This document shows positions 26,087-35,097 of a stretch of 64,000 nt of DNA, in pieces. Numbering within the stretch: position 1 is the first letter of the stretch; each line of letters opens with the position of its first letter. A model generated the notes under the pieces. The model made no database searches. It was not told where the DNA came from and saw only the letters and a program-made list of their open reading frames with translations. A program made the position numbers and the translations under genes. This DNA is from Cronobacter sakazakii (GTDB lineage Bacteria > Pseudomonadota > Gammaproteobacteria > Enterobacterales > Enterobacteriaceae): contig NZ_CP011047.1 in the NCBI RefSeq assembly GCF_000982825.1, forward strand, positions 1,612,001 to 1,676,000, given 5' to 3'.

Positions 26087-26827
26087 ATGAAAAATGAGCG
26101 TCAGCAGAAGATTATCAGGCTCTTGTGGGCGCATGAGGCGCTGAGCACCCAGGCGCTGGCGCACCGCCTTGCTGTAAGTCAGGAGACCATCCGGCGCGAT
26201 CTGAGCGAGCTGCAGCGCGCCGGGAAAATTCTGCGCAGCCACGGGCGGGCGCGGGCACTGCGGCGTGATGTGCAAAGCCATGACGATCCGTTCCAGGCGC
26301 GCATGAAAAGCCACCATGCGCATAAGATGGATATCGCGCGTAATGCGCTAAACTGGCTCGACGCCGGAATGGTGGTGGCGCTCGATGCCAGCACCACCTG
26401 CTGGTATCTGGCGCGGCAGTTGCCGGATATCCCGCTCACCATTTTCACCAACAGCGTGCGGGTAGGGCAGGAGGTCGCCAGACGCGAGCAGATAACGCTT
26501 ATCAGCACCGGCGGCATCCTGCATCGTCAGGCCGCCTGTTATGAAAACCCGTCGCTGCCTGCGTTATTGAAGCATATTGATATCGATCTGTTTCTTTTCT
26601 CATGCCAGGGGATTGATGAAGCGGGCACCATCTGGGACGCGCGCTCGTGGAACGCGGAGTACAAAACGCTGCTGCTGCGCCGGGCGGCGCAATCGCTGCT
26701 GTTGATAGACCGAAGCAAGCGTAATCGTACCGGGGATGTGCAAATCGGAACGCTGGATCAGGTGACGGAGGTAATAACGCAGGAGGAAAACGGCGGACAG
26801 AACGCGGGCGCGCTACTTGTCGGGTGA
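26087..26827 (+). CDS. DeoR family regulator, FucR-like
   Basis: 246 residues from the ATG at 26087 after GGAGCAGCAGG; a longer frame from 25829 runs through the yghA promoter and is rejected. The helix-turn-helix LAHRLAVSQETIRRDLSELQ, and the effector segments DASTTCWYLARQLPDI, CYENPSL and LFLFSCQGIDEAGTIWD, parallel E. coli FucR, the fucose activator. No fuc genes are in the window, so its target is unknown. It diverges from yghA and its end overlaps a convergent unknown gene by 15 nt. Confidence 0.85.
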   Translation: MKNERQQKIIRLLWAHEALSTQALAHRLAVSQETIRRDLSELQRAGKILRSHGRARALRRDVQSHDDPFQARMKSHHAHKMDIARNALNWLDAGMVVALDASTTCWYLARQLPDIPLTIFTNSVRVGQEVARREQITLISTGGILHRQAACYENPSLPALLKHIDIDLFLFSCQGIDEAGTIWDARSWNAEYKTLLLRRAAQSLLLIDRSKRNRTGDVQIGTLDQVTEVITQEENGGQNAGALLVG

Positions 26828-27232
26828 GGCGACGGGCGGTTCGGGAAGCGGCGTGACGGAAGAAGTCTGGCAGTTACCCTCGGCGAGCCTGCGGCTTAAC
26901 ATCAGCGTTTCGGCTTCCTGCGCTTTAATCTGCTGATAATTTTCTTCAATCGCCGTCAGGATTTGCGCGCGCAGCTGCGGATAATGCTTCATGATCTCTT
27001 CAAGTACAGCGCCATAAACCTCTTCTTTCACCAGAAATGGATAGATTTCGCGGCGATTTTGCCATTTCAGTTGAACCAGGGCAGCCGGGATCGTCAGCAC
27101 GGCCCGGGTATAACCGGCAATGGCTTCATTTTTTTCATTAATCAGCGCCTGCAAATTCTGACTTAAGATAAATTTCTGTTCTTCTTGCTTATCTAAAGTG
27201 AAATATTGGTGGCTGGAGGTTATTTCCGTCAC
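26813..27232 (-). CDS. hypothetical protein (unrecognised)
   Basis: 139 residues, mostly helical and charged, with no signal peptide or membrane segment that I can see. It ends in a Pro-rich tail (LPEPPVASPDK). I do not recognise the family. It follows the next unknown gene by 5 nt in the same direction, so the two form a small operon. Its 3' end overlaps the FucR-like gene by 15 nt on the opposite strand. Base content is lower in GC than the neighbours, consistent with acquisition. Confidence 0.7.
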   Translation of the reverse strand: MTEITSSHQYFTLDKQEEQKFILSQNLQALINEKNEAIAGYTRAVLTIPAALVQLKWQNRREIYPFLVKEEVYGAVLEEIMKHYPQLRAQILTAIEENYQQIKAQEAETLMLSRRLAEGNCQTSSVTPLPEPPVASPDK

Positions 27233-27237
27233 GCCAG

Positions 27238-27639
27238 TTAATCCTCGAACTTATAAAAAACGGGGGCGTCTTTTTCCTGGGTAATGAGATTAAGCCAAAT
27301 TTTATTACCCGCTTCATTTATCTGCGCGGTTTTCGTGGCGATCAGTTCAGCCAATTCTTCAGCGCTAATAGCATTATCTTCGACCAGTTTATTCAGGACT
27401 TTAGTGTAAGCCTCAATTTTAACCACACTGAGCAGGCGTGCTTTAATATGACGGTCGCGTTCTTCCAGCAGTACGTTGCCGCTCTGGCCCGCCAGAGATT
27501 TGCCGCTCAATATGTCCGTTTCATATTCTTCGAGCTTTGGCTTTCCCTGAGTTAAATTTTCGCTATTTTGTTCGCCGGAGGGGTGGTTGTCGGGTGTGGG
27601 AATACGATAACGCGCCGGCACAAGATTGTCGGGCAACAT
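27238..27639 (-). CDS. hypothetical protein (unrecognised)
   Basis: 133 residues. The N-terminal 50 residues are polar and Pro/Gly-rich and look flexible; the rest (LLEERDRHIKARLLSVVKIE... to the end) looks helical. No signal peptide or known motif. First gene of a two-gene unit with the 139-residue protein, and it diverges from the membrane-anchored protein at 27745 across a 105-bp AT-rich gap. No function proposed. Confidence 0.7.
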   Translation of the reverse strand: MLPDNLVPARYRIPTPDNHPSGEQNSENLTQGKPKLEEYETDILSGKSLAGQSGNVLLEERDRHIKARLLSVVKIEAYTKVLNKLVEDNAISAEELAELIATKTAQINEAGNKIWLNLITQEKDAPVFYKFED

Positions 27640-27744
27640 TGATGTTATTTCCTTTTATATCAGAAGGATAAAGAAATACGCCGGATGGTTTTCGTTGACA
27701 ATAACATGCCGGAAAATTAAAATCAAAAAAAACGGAGCCTGCGC

Positions 27745-28245
27745 ATGAACAGTATTTTTTATTCTGTCATTACCTTGCTGCTGCTTTTAAGCGGCGTGCT
27801 TTTTTTTATGAAAGAAAATGGTGCCAATAAACCAGACAACGCTTCTGGCGCAGATCCCATCCCGCCGCGTAACAAAGAAGAGGGCGAGGACCATTTCTCC
27901 GCGCTCCTTAACGCAATTACGCCATTGTGGTACTGGCGCGTTAATCATGAATATATCGATTTTACGAACGCCACCATTAAAAAAATGACATTTGAAGAAC
28001 TGAACGCCACGCCGGGTTTATTTGAGGCGCAGCGCCGTTGCAGTAATCTTAATTCAGCCGTTTATAAATATTACGATAATTTAAAAAAACGCTGTCTGAA
28101 CGGTGAGTTAGTCACTTTCTCTGATATCGAAGTGCTCAACCTGCGCCACTGCTTCCATGAATTCAGCCAGGAAGCCTATCCGCAACTGGTGGCGATCGTC
28201 TGGCCCGAGTTCCAGCGCCCGCAGGTCGATATCACCCAGGTCTGA
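27745..28245 (+). CDS. hypothetical membrane-anchored protein
   Basis: 166 residues with one N-terminal membrane helix (about 5-22, FYSVITLLLLLSGVLFF), an acidic/proline linker and a soluble C-terminal domain (about 50-166) with WYWRV and NLRHCFHEFSQEAY segments. No known family recognised. CGGAG at 27732-27736 sets the start. It diverges from the two unknown genes and is itself 75 nt from yqhA. AT-rich coding sequence sets it apart from the host genes around it. Confidence 0.7.
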   Translation: MNSIFYSVITLLLLLSGVLFFMKENGANKPDNASGADPIPPRNKEEGEDHFSALLNAITPLWYWRVNHEYIDFTNATIKKMTFEELNATPGLFEAQRRCSNLNSAVYKYYDNLKKRCLNGELVTFSDIEVLNLRHCFHEFSQEAYPQLVAIVWPEFQRPQVDITQV

Positions 28246-28818
<573 letters not shown>

Positions 28819-28862
28819 GCCGTTACGGCGTAAAGCCCCGCTCTGTTAATTTTTGCATTAAG

Positions 28863-28888
28863 CCCCTTCTGATGAAGGGGTTTTTTTT
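28863..28888 (+). terminator. intrinsic terminator after yqhA
   Basis: CCCCTTC, loop TGAT, GAAGGGG followed by eight Ts. Strong rho-independent terminator 45 nt after yqhA. Confidence 0.92.
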
Positions 28889-28981
28889 ATGCTTGAAGAC
28901 AGCCTAACCCTATGAAAAGAGCCCTATTAGCGATGGTCTATACTCAGGTTTCACTTTAGGGCTACCGACCAGGGAGGAAGA

Positions 28982-30112
28982 ATGGATTACATTCTGCACA
29001 CCAATTTTTTGCGCCTGATGACATCATTAACGTTCTGGGGAAATGTCTTGCTGGTGCTGGCGATAACCCTCGTCACTTACTGGGTCGTCAGTAAAATTCT
29101 CGCGATACTGCACAAGCGCATCGCGCGCTGGGCGGAGGAACATAATAACGGCTCAGCGTATAAGGTCTTTCTCGACGTATTAAGAAAGACGCGACGCATT
29201 TTGATCCTCTTCGCCGCCTTTCTTTTCAGTTTGCAGTTTGTCAGCCTGCCTGACCGGATACACAGTACAATTTCCCACGCCTGGTTCCTGGTGCTGGCGT
29301 TGCAAATCGCGCTCTGGTTCGATCAGGCGGTGCAGTCGTGGCTGCACCATTCGCTAATGCGCCCTGGCACGCACCGTAATCCGGTGACGATGGTTATTCT
29401 GGGGCTGATAATCCGCGCGCTGATCTGGGCGGTGATGCTGCTGTCGATTCTCGCTAACGCCGGGGTCAATATCACCGCGCTGGTGGCGAGCCTCGGCGTC
29501 GGCGGTATCGCCATCGCGCTGGCGGTGCAGACGGTGCTGAGCGATGTGTTCGCCTCGCTCTCGATTGGCTTTGACAAACCCTTTGAAATTGGCGATTTCA
29601 TCGTCTTTAACGATGTCTCCGGTACCATCGAACATATCGGCCTGAAAACCACGCGTATCCGCAGCTTAAGCGGCGAGCAGATTGTCTGCGCGAACGCCAT
29701 TCTGCTTCAGCAAACCATTCATAACTACAAACGCATGCAGACGCGCCGTATCGTATTCACCTTTGGCGTCTCGCTCTCCACGCCGCCGGAGAAGCTGCGC
29801 CAGATTGGCCCGATGGTGAAATCCATTATCGAGCAGAGCGGTGATACCCGTTTCGACCGCGCGCACTTCGCCACTTTTGATCAGGATCGCCTGACCTACG
29901 AAGTGGTGCACATCATTAATACGGCGGATTACAACCAGTACATGGACCTGCAGCAGGAGATCAACCTGCGCATTATGGAAGGGCTTCAGGAGCTGGGCGT
30001 GCGCCTTGCGCTGCCAAGCCGTGTGATTATCCAGCCTGATGTGCCGGAAGAAGAAAAGCCGCAGGAGGCGGCTGAAGAGGGCCGAACCCCACCCGCAGCA
30101 AGCCCGGCGTAA
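28982..30112 (+). CDS. mechanosensitive ion channel family protein (MscS-like)
   Basis: 376 residues with four or so N-terminal membrane helices, then the pore helix with the MscS small-residue pattern (LVASLGVGGIAIALAVQTVLSD, about residues 163-184), and a C-terminal MscS beta domain with DKPFEIGDFIVF. The tail is acidic and Pro-rich. Such channels open on osmotic downshift. I place it in the YbdG/YjeP-like size range without naming an ortholog. GGGAGGAAG precedes the start. Confidence 0.88.
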   Translation: MDYILHTNFLRLMTSLTFWGNVLLVLAITLVTYWVVSKILAILHKRIARWAEEHNNGSAYKVFLDVLRKTRRILILFAAFLFSLQFVSLPDRIHSTISHAWFLVLALQIALWFDQAVQSWLHHSLMRPGTHRNPVTMVILGLIIRALIWAVMLLSILANAGVNITALVASLGVGGIAIALAVQTVLSDVFASLSIGFDKPFEIGDFIVFNDVSGTIEHIGLKTTRIRSLSGEQIVCANAILLQQTIHNYKRMQTRRIVFTFGVSLSTPPEKLRQIGPMVKSIIEQSGDTRFDRAHFATFDQDRLTYEVVHIINTADYNQYMDLQQEINLRIMEGLQELGVRLALPSRVIIQPDVPEEEKPQEAAEEGRTPPAASPA

Positions 30113-30126
30113 CGCGCGATAAACAG

Positions 30127-30163
30127 AAAAACCCGCCCCGGTGCGCCGGCGGCGGTTTTTTTT
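30127..30163. terminator. intrinsic terminator between MscS-like gene and porin
   Basis: A GC-rich interrupted hairpin (AAAACCCGCCCCGG, loop TGCG, CCGGCGGCGG) followed by eight Ts. It stops the MscS-like transcript; the A-run on the left may also help end the convergent porin transcript. Confidence 0.75.
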
Positions 30164-30184
30164 GCGCACGTTATCCCTGCCTGA

Positions 30185-31564
30185 TTACCACCAGGCTTCC
30201 CACATCGCGCCGATGTTCAGCGAATCGAGCGTGGTGTCGTCGGTATTGTTGACGCGCGCGGTGCGTTTGTTATCCACTTCGCCGCCAGTCACGTAGAAGC
30301 GCAGCATCGGGCGGAATTCCGGGCCCATCGCGATAGACATGTTCTGCGAGAGCGTCACTTTCCAGCCGCTGTTATCGCCGCCTTCCTGGTAATCAACGCG
30401 CTGCCAGCCCGCTTCAAGCCAGGTCGAGTGGACGTCGTTCCAGAAATACATCGGACGCACGATGGCGTTATAGTTGCGGCGGTTATCGCGATCGTCACGG
30501 TCATTGTCGTAATCGTGGAACGCCAGCAGATACTCCACCTGCGCCTGCTGCGTGAATCTGTGCAGCCCTTCGAAGCTCGCGTATACCGTGGTCAGATCGT
30601 CGGTTTTGTTATACACGCTGTTGTCTGAATTATCGGAGTAGCGGGCGATGAGCTTGTTCACGCCGCTGTCGTTGGTGTGGCTCAGCACCACGCCGCCCTG
30701 CCAGGCTTTCAGGCGCTCATCGCGATCGACGGCTTTTGAGTCAAAGCCGTAGTTGGCGTACAGCTCCAGATCGAGCGGGCCGACTTTCATGCCGTGAATT
30801 TTCGATGTCGCCGCGTAGTTGCCTTTATCGCCGGTGCCGGAGCCGCCGGTACAGGTGATGCGCGACGGGTTCGCTTCGTCTTCCATCACTTCCGGGCTAC
30901 AGGATTCCACGGCGGCCACCACCGCCACATCAAACTGAACACCGCCCAGATCGAAGTTCTTCACCCCGGCGCCCTGGCCGTCGTGGTTCATCCAGAAGTA
31001 GTCGTTGATACCCTGTTGCGGACGCTGGTGGAAATCACGCCCGGCCCAGAAATAGGCGTTCGGGTTCGATTCCAGCAGATTAGTCACGCCCGCGTAGGCT
31101 TTTTTCAGGTTCACTTCGTCGCCCCAGTGGTCAAACATCACGTTGACATCCCAGATTGCGCCGTTGCCGCCTTTAAAGGCCTTCGAGAGCTGGAATTCGC
31201 CGCCGTTGCCTTCGTTGCCGAGACGGCCAATCGCGGAGGCGCCGTTATAAGAACCGTCAACCGCGACAAATTTCTGATCGCCGCTCTGGTAATGCGCGCC
31301 ATAACGGGCGTAGCCGGTAAACTTCACGCCGAACGGAATCGCCAGATCCGGCGTCTGAGCAGGGCTTTGCGGCTCGGTGACAACATCCGCTTTTTTGTTC
31401 ATGGCGGCGTCGATTTTCGCCTGACGCTCGGCCAGCGCTTTATCCACCGCTTTGGCCACCATGGCGTCAATCTGTTCCTGGGTATATTCCTGAGCGAGCA
31501 CGGATACCGGGCAAAGGGCGGCGATAACCGCCAGGGTTAATGGAAGTTTTTTTAACGTAGTCAT
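30185..31564 (-). CDS. LamB/ScrY-type carbohydrate porin
   Basis: 459 residues with a signal peptide (AALCPVSVLAQ), a helical N-terminal periplasmic stretch like ScrY/BglH and a maltoporin-type beta barrel ending in an aromatic residue (MWEAWW), as outer-membrane barrels do. It forms a trimeric sugar channel. It lies at the end of a PTS cluster (IIA, IIC, IIB) and is probably its outer-membrane partner, although 160 nt separate it from IIA. Confidence 0.9.
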   Translation of the reverse strand: MTTLKKLPLTLAVIAALCPVSVLAQEYTQEQIDAMVAKAVDKALAERQAKIDAAMNKKADVVTEPQSPAQTPDLAIPFGVKFTGYARYGAHYQSGDQKFVAVDGSYNGASAIGRLGNEGNGGEFQLSKAFKGGNGAIWDVNVMFDHWGDEVNLKKAYAGVTNLLESNPNAYFWAGRDFHQRPQQGINDYFWMNHDGQGAGVKNFDLGGVQFDVAVVAAVESCSPEVMEDEANPSRITCTGGSGTGDKGNYAATSKIHGMKVGPLDLELYANYGFDSKAVDRDERLKAWQGGVVLSHTNDSGVNKLIARYSDNSDNSVYNKTDDLTTVYASFEGLHRFTQQAQVEYLLAFHDYDNDRDDRDNRRNYNAIVRPMYFWNDVHSTWLEAGWQRVDYQEGGDNSGWKVTLSQNMSIAMGPEFRPMLRFYVTGGEVDNKRTARVNNTDDTTLDSLNIGAMWEAWW

Positions 31565-31724
31565 AATTATCTCTTTATCGTCACTATTATTAAGACAACA
31601 GCTTTCCCTTCTGGCGGGCCAGAATTAATGCGCTATCATCGGAAAAGCGTATTTACGTCGTTTCGGGTACAGCGGTTTATTTATCGCCCACAGAGGATCT
31701 TCTGCCGCGAATAAAATAATTTAT

Positions 31725-32030
31725 TTACTGACGCTGATATAAATGAATCAGCTCTTCAGAAAATTCGCGCGCCAGCAGGGAATTCATTAAATGATCCTGC
31801 GCGTGAACCATAATTAAGGTCATCGGCTGGCGGCCTTCGCCCGCGTCCTGCTCAATCAGCTTCGTCTGCATCTTATGCGCCTGACGGGCGTAGCCGTCGG
31901 CTTCGCGCAGTAGATGTTGCGCCTCGCTGAAATTGCCCGCCCGCGCGGCGTGCAGCGCTTCAAAGCAGAGGCTGCGCGACTGCCCCGCATTGACGATGAT
32001 TTCCATTACCGCTTCTTCCAGTGCAATCAT
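31725..32030 (-). CDS. PTS lactose/cellobiose family EIIA
   Basis: 101 residues of the lactose/N,N'-diacetylchitobiose EIIA family. The phosphorylated histidine is H76 in LIMVHAQDHLMNS. The family is a trimeric helical protein. It is 135 nt downstream of the IIC gene in the same direction and is part of the same PTS. Confidence 0.93.
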   Translation of the reverse strand: MIALEEAVMEIIVNAGQSRSLCFEALHAARAGNFSEAQHLLREADGYARQAHKMQTKLIEQDAGEGRQPMTLIMVHAQDHLMNSLLAREFSEELIHLYQRQ

Positions 32031-32165
32031 TCTTTGTTACTCTTCATTGATGAAAGGGAATAAAAAGGCGTAACGCTCCCCGCATAGCGAAATACCGCCA
32101 CGCGTTTAATGCCTGTTATTTCCGGTGTCGTTATTTGAGCCGCGCCGTCCCTGGCGCGACGGGAA

Positions 32166-33491
32166 TTATCCGGTCACGGTTTGCGCCTGTGGGGCCGCGT
32201 TACGCGCTTTCAGCTCTTCGGTCTTGATAAGTGAGCGTTCATAGGCGCGCAGGAACGGGAGATAAATTAACGCCGACATCACCATGCAGATAAGGCACAT
32301 CACCACCGGGGCCAGCGCCCAGTTGGCGGCCCAGGAAGCGCCGATGGGCGCAGGCGTCGTCCAGGGCGTGAGCGACACCACCTGTTCAATCAGCCCCAGT
32401 CGTGTGGCGGTCCAGGCGAGTACGGCGTTGACCAGCGGCACGCAGACGAACGGGATAAACAGAATGGGGTTCATGATGATCGGCGCGCCGAACAGAATCG
32501 GTTCGTTGATATTAAAAAAGCTCGGTACGATGCCCATTTTGCCGATGGTGCGCAGGTGTGTCGCCCGGCTTTTAAGCAGTAAAAATGCCAGCGGCAGGGT
32601 GCAGCCGACGCCGCCGATCAACAGGTAGTGATCCCAGAAGCCTTGCAGATAAGTGTGCGGCAGCGCGGCCCCTGCGGCCAGCGCCGCCTGGTTGGCGGAG
32701 AGGTTCGCCATCCAGAACGGGTTCATAATGCCGGTGACGATAAGCGAGCCGTGAATGCCCGCAAACCAGAAGATCTGGCACAGCAACACGGAGAGCAATA
32801 CGGCAGGCAGGGAGTCCGACGCGGAAACCAGCGGCTCCAGCAGATGCATAATCGCCTGCGGCATGATCATGCCGGTTTGCGCTTCGATAAACAGGTTCAG
32901 CGGGTGCAGCGTTCCCATCACCGCGATAACCGGAATGAGAATTTCAAACGAGCGCGCCACGCCGGTCGGCACCTCTTTCGGCAGGCGGATGGTCACCTTG
33001 TGCTCCTTGAGCCACGCGTAGACGCGGGTGGAGTAAATCGCCGTAATCAGCGCCGTGAAAATGCCCTGGCCTGAGAGATACTGCGTGGAGATTTTGCCGT
33101 CGGCGTAGGGGGCGGCCACCAGCAGGAACGCCATAAACGCCAGCAGACCCGCCATGACGGGATCGAGCTGGAACTGACGCCCGAGGCTCGCGCCGACGCC
33201 AACGGAAATAAAAAAGGTCATCACGCCCATGCTGAGATTAAACGGCAGCATTAGCTGTTCGCGGTACGTCTGCGAGAAATCGAGCCAGGCGCGGGCAAAG
33301 CCGACCGTGGTATCGGCAGAGAACGGCGGGAAGATAAACACCAGCATAAACGAGCCGATAATCATGAACGGCAGCGCCGCGGTGAAGCCGTCACGAATGG
33401 CGATAACATATTTCTGCTGGCCGAGTTTCCCGGCGAGCGGCGTAATCGTCTGTTCAATAACGGCAACCATCGACTGATATAAAGAACTCAT
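32166..33491 (-). CDS. PTS cellobiose-family EIIC
   Basis: 441 residues with about ten membrane helices. Signatures of lactose/cellobiose EIIC are present: FIIGSFMLVF-like, NEPILFGAPIIMNPILFIPF, and TTPAPIGA. The ATG at 33491 (MSSLYQSMV) is chosen over the 23-residue upstream extension, since AGGA precedes it and it follows the IIB stop by 16 nt. It imports and phosphorylates a beta-glucoside-like disaccharide; the exact sugar is unknown. Confidence 0.92.
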   Translation of the reverse strand: MSSLYQSMVAVIEQTITPLAGKLGQQKYVIAIRDGFTAALPFMIIGSFMLVFIFPPFSADTTVGFARAWLDFSQTYREQLMLPFNLSMGVMTFFISVGVGASLGRQFQLDPVMAGLLAFMAFLLVAAPYADGKISTQYLSGQGIFTALITAIYSTRVYAWLKEHKVTIRLPKEVPTGVARSFEILIPVIAVMGTLHPLNLFIEAQTGMIMPQAIMHLLEPLVSASDSLPAVLLSVLLCQIFWFAGIHGSLIVTGIMNPFWMANLSANQAALAAGAALPHTYLQGFWDHYLLIGGVGCTLPLAFLLLKSRATHLRTIGKMGIVPSFFNINEPILFGAPIIMNPILFIPFVCVPLVNAVLAWTATRLGLIEQVVSLTPWTTPAPIGASWAANWALAPVVMCLICMVMSALIYLPFLRAYERSLIKTEELKARNAAPQAQTVTG

Positions 33492-33507
33492 GGGCGAGAT
33501 CCTGTTT

Positions 33508-33822
33508 CTAATGCGCGGCTTCAATAAGCGAGAGCGCGTAATCCAGCACTTTGTCGCCACGCTGCATTCCGTAATCCATCATGTCGATGGCCTGAACAGG
33601 AATGCCGTGAGCGGCAGCCTTTTGCGACAGCGTCGGTAACATATACTTCACCTGCGGCCCGAGCAGCACCACCTGATACTTTGGAAACTGCGTATCAAAT
33701 TCGGCAACGCCCCAGGCTTCAATCTGTACGGGAAGATCCCGTTCCCCTGCCGCATCAACCATCTTTCTCACCAGCAAACTGGTGGACATCCCCGCAGAGC
33801 AACACAGCATAATCTTGTACAT
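33508..33822 (-). CDS. PTS cellobiose-family EIIB
   Basis: 104 residues with the phosphorylated C8 in MLCCSAGMSTSLLV and the family's LLGPQVKYMLP stretch. First gene of the PTS unit IIB-IIC-IIA-porin. It diverges from a LacI regulator across a 290-bp gap holding two operator-like palindromes. Confidence 0.94.
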   Translation of the reverse strand: MYKIMLCCSAGMSTSLLVRKMVDAAGERDLPVQIEAWGVAEFDTQFPKYQVVLLGPQVKYMLPTLSQKAAAHGIPVQAIDMMDYGMQRGDKVLDYALSLIEAAH

Positions 33823-33872
33823 GGCCTCATCCTTAAATGTAAAAACTTATTGCGGAGATGATTGGATAGGAT

Positions 33873-33890
33873 ATGGAAACCGATTTCCAT
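33873..33890. promoter_or_regulatory. LacI-type operator 1 (PTS promoter side)
   Basis: ATGGAAACCGATTTCCAT is a near-perfect palindrome with GGAAA/TTTCC arms. It lies 50 bp upstream of the EIIB start on the minus strand. A second, similar site lies about 125 bp away near the regulator start. Confidence 0.75.
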
Positions 33891-33998
33891 TTATAAAAAA
33901 GAGAAGTGTGAAACCCGTCATGATCTCCGCTTTATCGCGAGAATTAATTGGATTTGTGTCACAGCTTTTCGGGCGAAATGCGTACCACGGACACGAAA

Positions 33999-34016
33999 CG
34001 GAAAATCGGTTTCCAT
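33999..34016. promoter_or_regulatory. LacI-type operator 2 (regulator side)
   Basis: CGGAAAATCGGTTTCCAT repeats the GGAAA...TTTCC arms of operator 1 in inverse orientation, with one extra spacer base. It is about 100 bp upstream of the LacI-family gene. The 125-bp centre spacing is close to twelve helical turns. Confidence 0.7.
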
Positions 34017-34112
34017 GATTTCGGGAAACGGATATACTTCAGGCGGTTATCATCTGAACGATTTTTGATGAAAATTTGACGCAGAAAGCCAGGTTTCTGC
34101 CAGGGGAAAAAG

Positions 34113-35066
34113 ATGTCAACAATCAACGACGTATCGCGTCTGGCCGGGGTCTCAAAGGCCACGGTGTCACGGGTGTTGAGCGGATCGCGCGGCGTGAAGG
34201 AAGCCAGCCGTCAGGCCGTGCTAAAAGCCGTCGATGAACTCAATTACCGGCCCAATGTTATCGCACAGTCGCTGTTAAGCCAGAGCACCGGCTGTATCGG
34301 CGTTATCTGCGCGCAGGAGAATATCAACCAGACCACGGGCTATCTCTACGCGCTGGAAAAACAGCTCAGCCAGCACCAGAAACACCTGCTGCTGCGCTTT
34401 GCTAACAGCAAGCATGAAGTGATGAACGCGCTGGACGAACTTACCAGCGGCCTGTGCGACGACGTGCTGATTATCGGCGCGCGGTTTCCGTTAAACATCA
34501 CTCAGGAAAATGTGATCCTCGTGGACTGCATGGAGAGCGAAAACGCCCCCAGTCTGCATTACGATCACGCGTTCGCCGTCGAAACCGCCTGTAACTATCT
34601 GATTCGGCAGAACCGCCGCCAGATAGCCCTGATTTACCCGCAGGGCAACGGCTTCGCCGATCAGGTGCTGCTTGGCTATAAACTGGCGCTGGAGCGCAAC
34701 TTCCTGCCGTTTAACCGTAACCTGGTGTTTATGGACGCCACTTCCTCCTCGGTGGCGTTGCAGGAGTTGCTCAACAACGCGACGACGCTTAACTTCAACG
34801 CGCTGCTGGTGGCGGACGATCAGGAGGCGCAGCGGGTTATTCCGCAGCTTCAGGCCTTTAATAAATCGGTGCCGGACGACATCATGGTCTTCAGCCTCGC
34901 GGGTACGCTGCAAATGCCGGGCGTGCCGACGATTCCGGCCATTGAATATTCGATGGACGTCATGGCCGCGCGCATTGTGGGCTGGCTGAATGAAAAGACG
35001 CAGGATGTGCTGGGCAGCGGCGTGCTGCGCGGCGATCTCTTCCTGCCGGAGATGCGCAAGCGCTAA
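34113..35066 (+). CDS. LacI family transcriptional regulator
   Basis: 317 residues. The N-terminal helix-turn-helix is STINDVSRLAGVSKATVSRVL, followed by a sugar-binding effector domain. It diverges from the PTS/porin operon and is its likely regulator; two palindromes in the gap match LacI-family binding sites. A terminator follows its stop. Confidence 0.9.
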   Translation: MSTINDVSRLAGVSKATVSRVLSGSRGVKEASRQAVLKAVDELNYRPNVIAQSLLSQSTGCIGVICAQENINQTTGYLYALEKQLSQHQKHLLLRFANSKHEVMNALDELTSGLCDDVLIIGARFPLNITQENVILVDCMESENAPSLHYDHAFAVETACNYLIRQNRRQIALIYPQGNGFADQVLLGYKLALERNFLPFNRNLVFMDATSSSVALQELLNNATTLNFNALLVADDQEAQRVIPQLQAFNKSVPDDIMVFSLAGTLQMPGVPTIPAIEYSMDVMAARIVGWLNEKTQDVLGSGVLRGDLFLPEMRKR

Positions 35067-35074
35067 ACGCATCA

Positions 35075-35097
35075 GGCCGCCTGCGGGCGGCTTTTTT
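35075..35097. terminator. intrinsic terminator after LacI gene
   Basis: GCCGCC, loop TGCG, GGCGGC and six Ts. It separates the LacI gene from the convergent yjdF and its last two bases overlap the yjdF stop. Confidence 0.85.
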
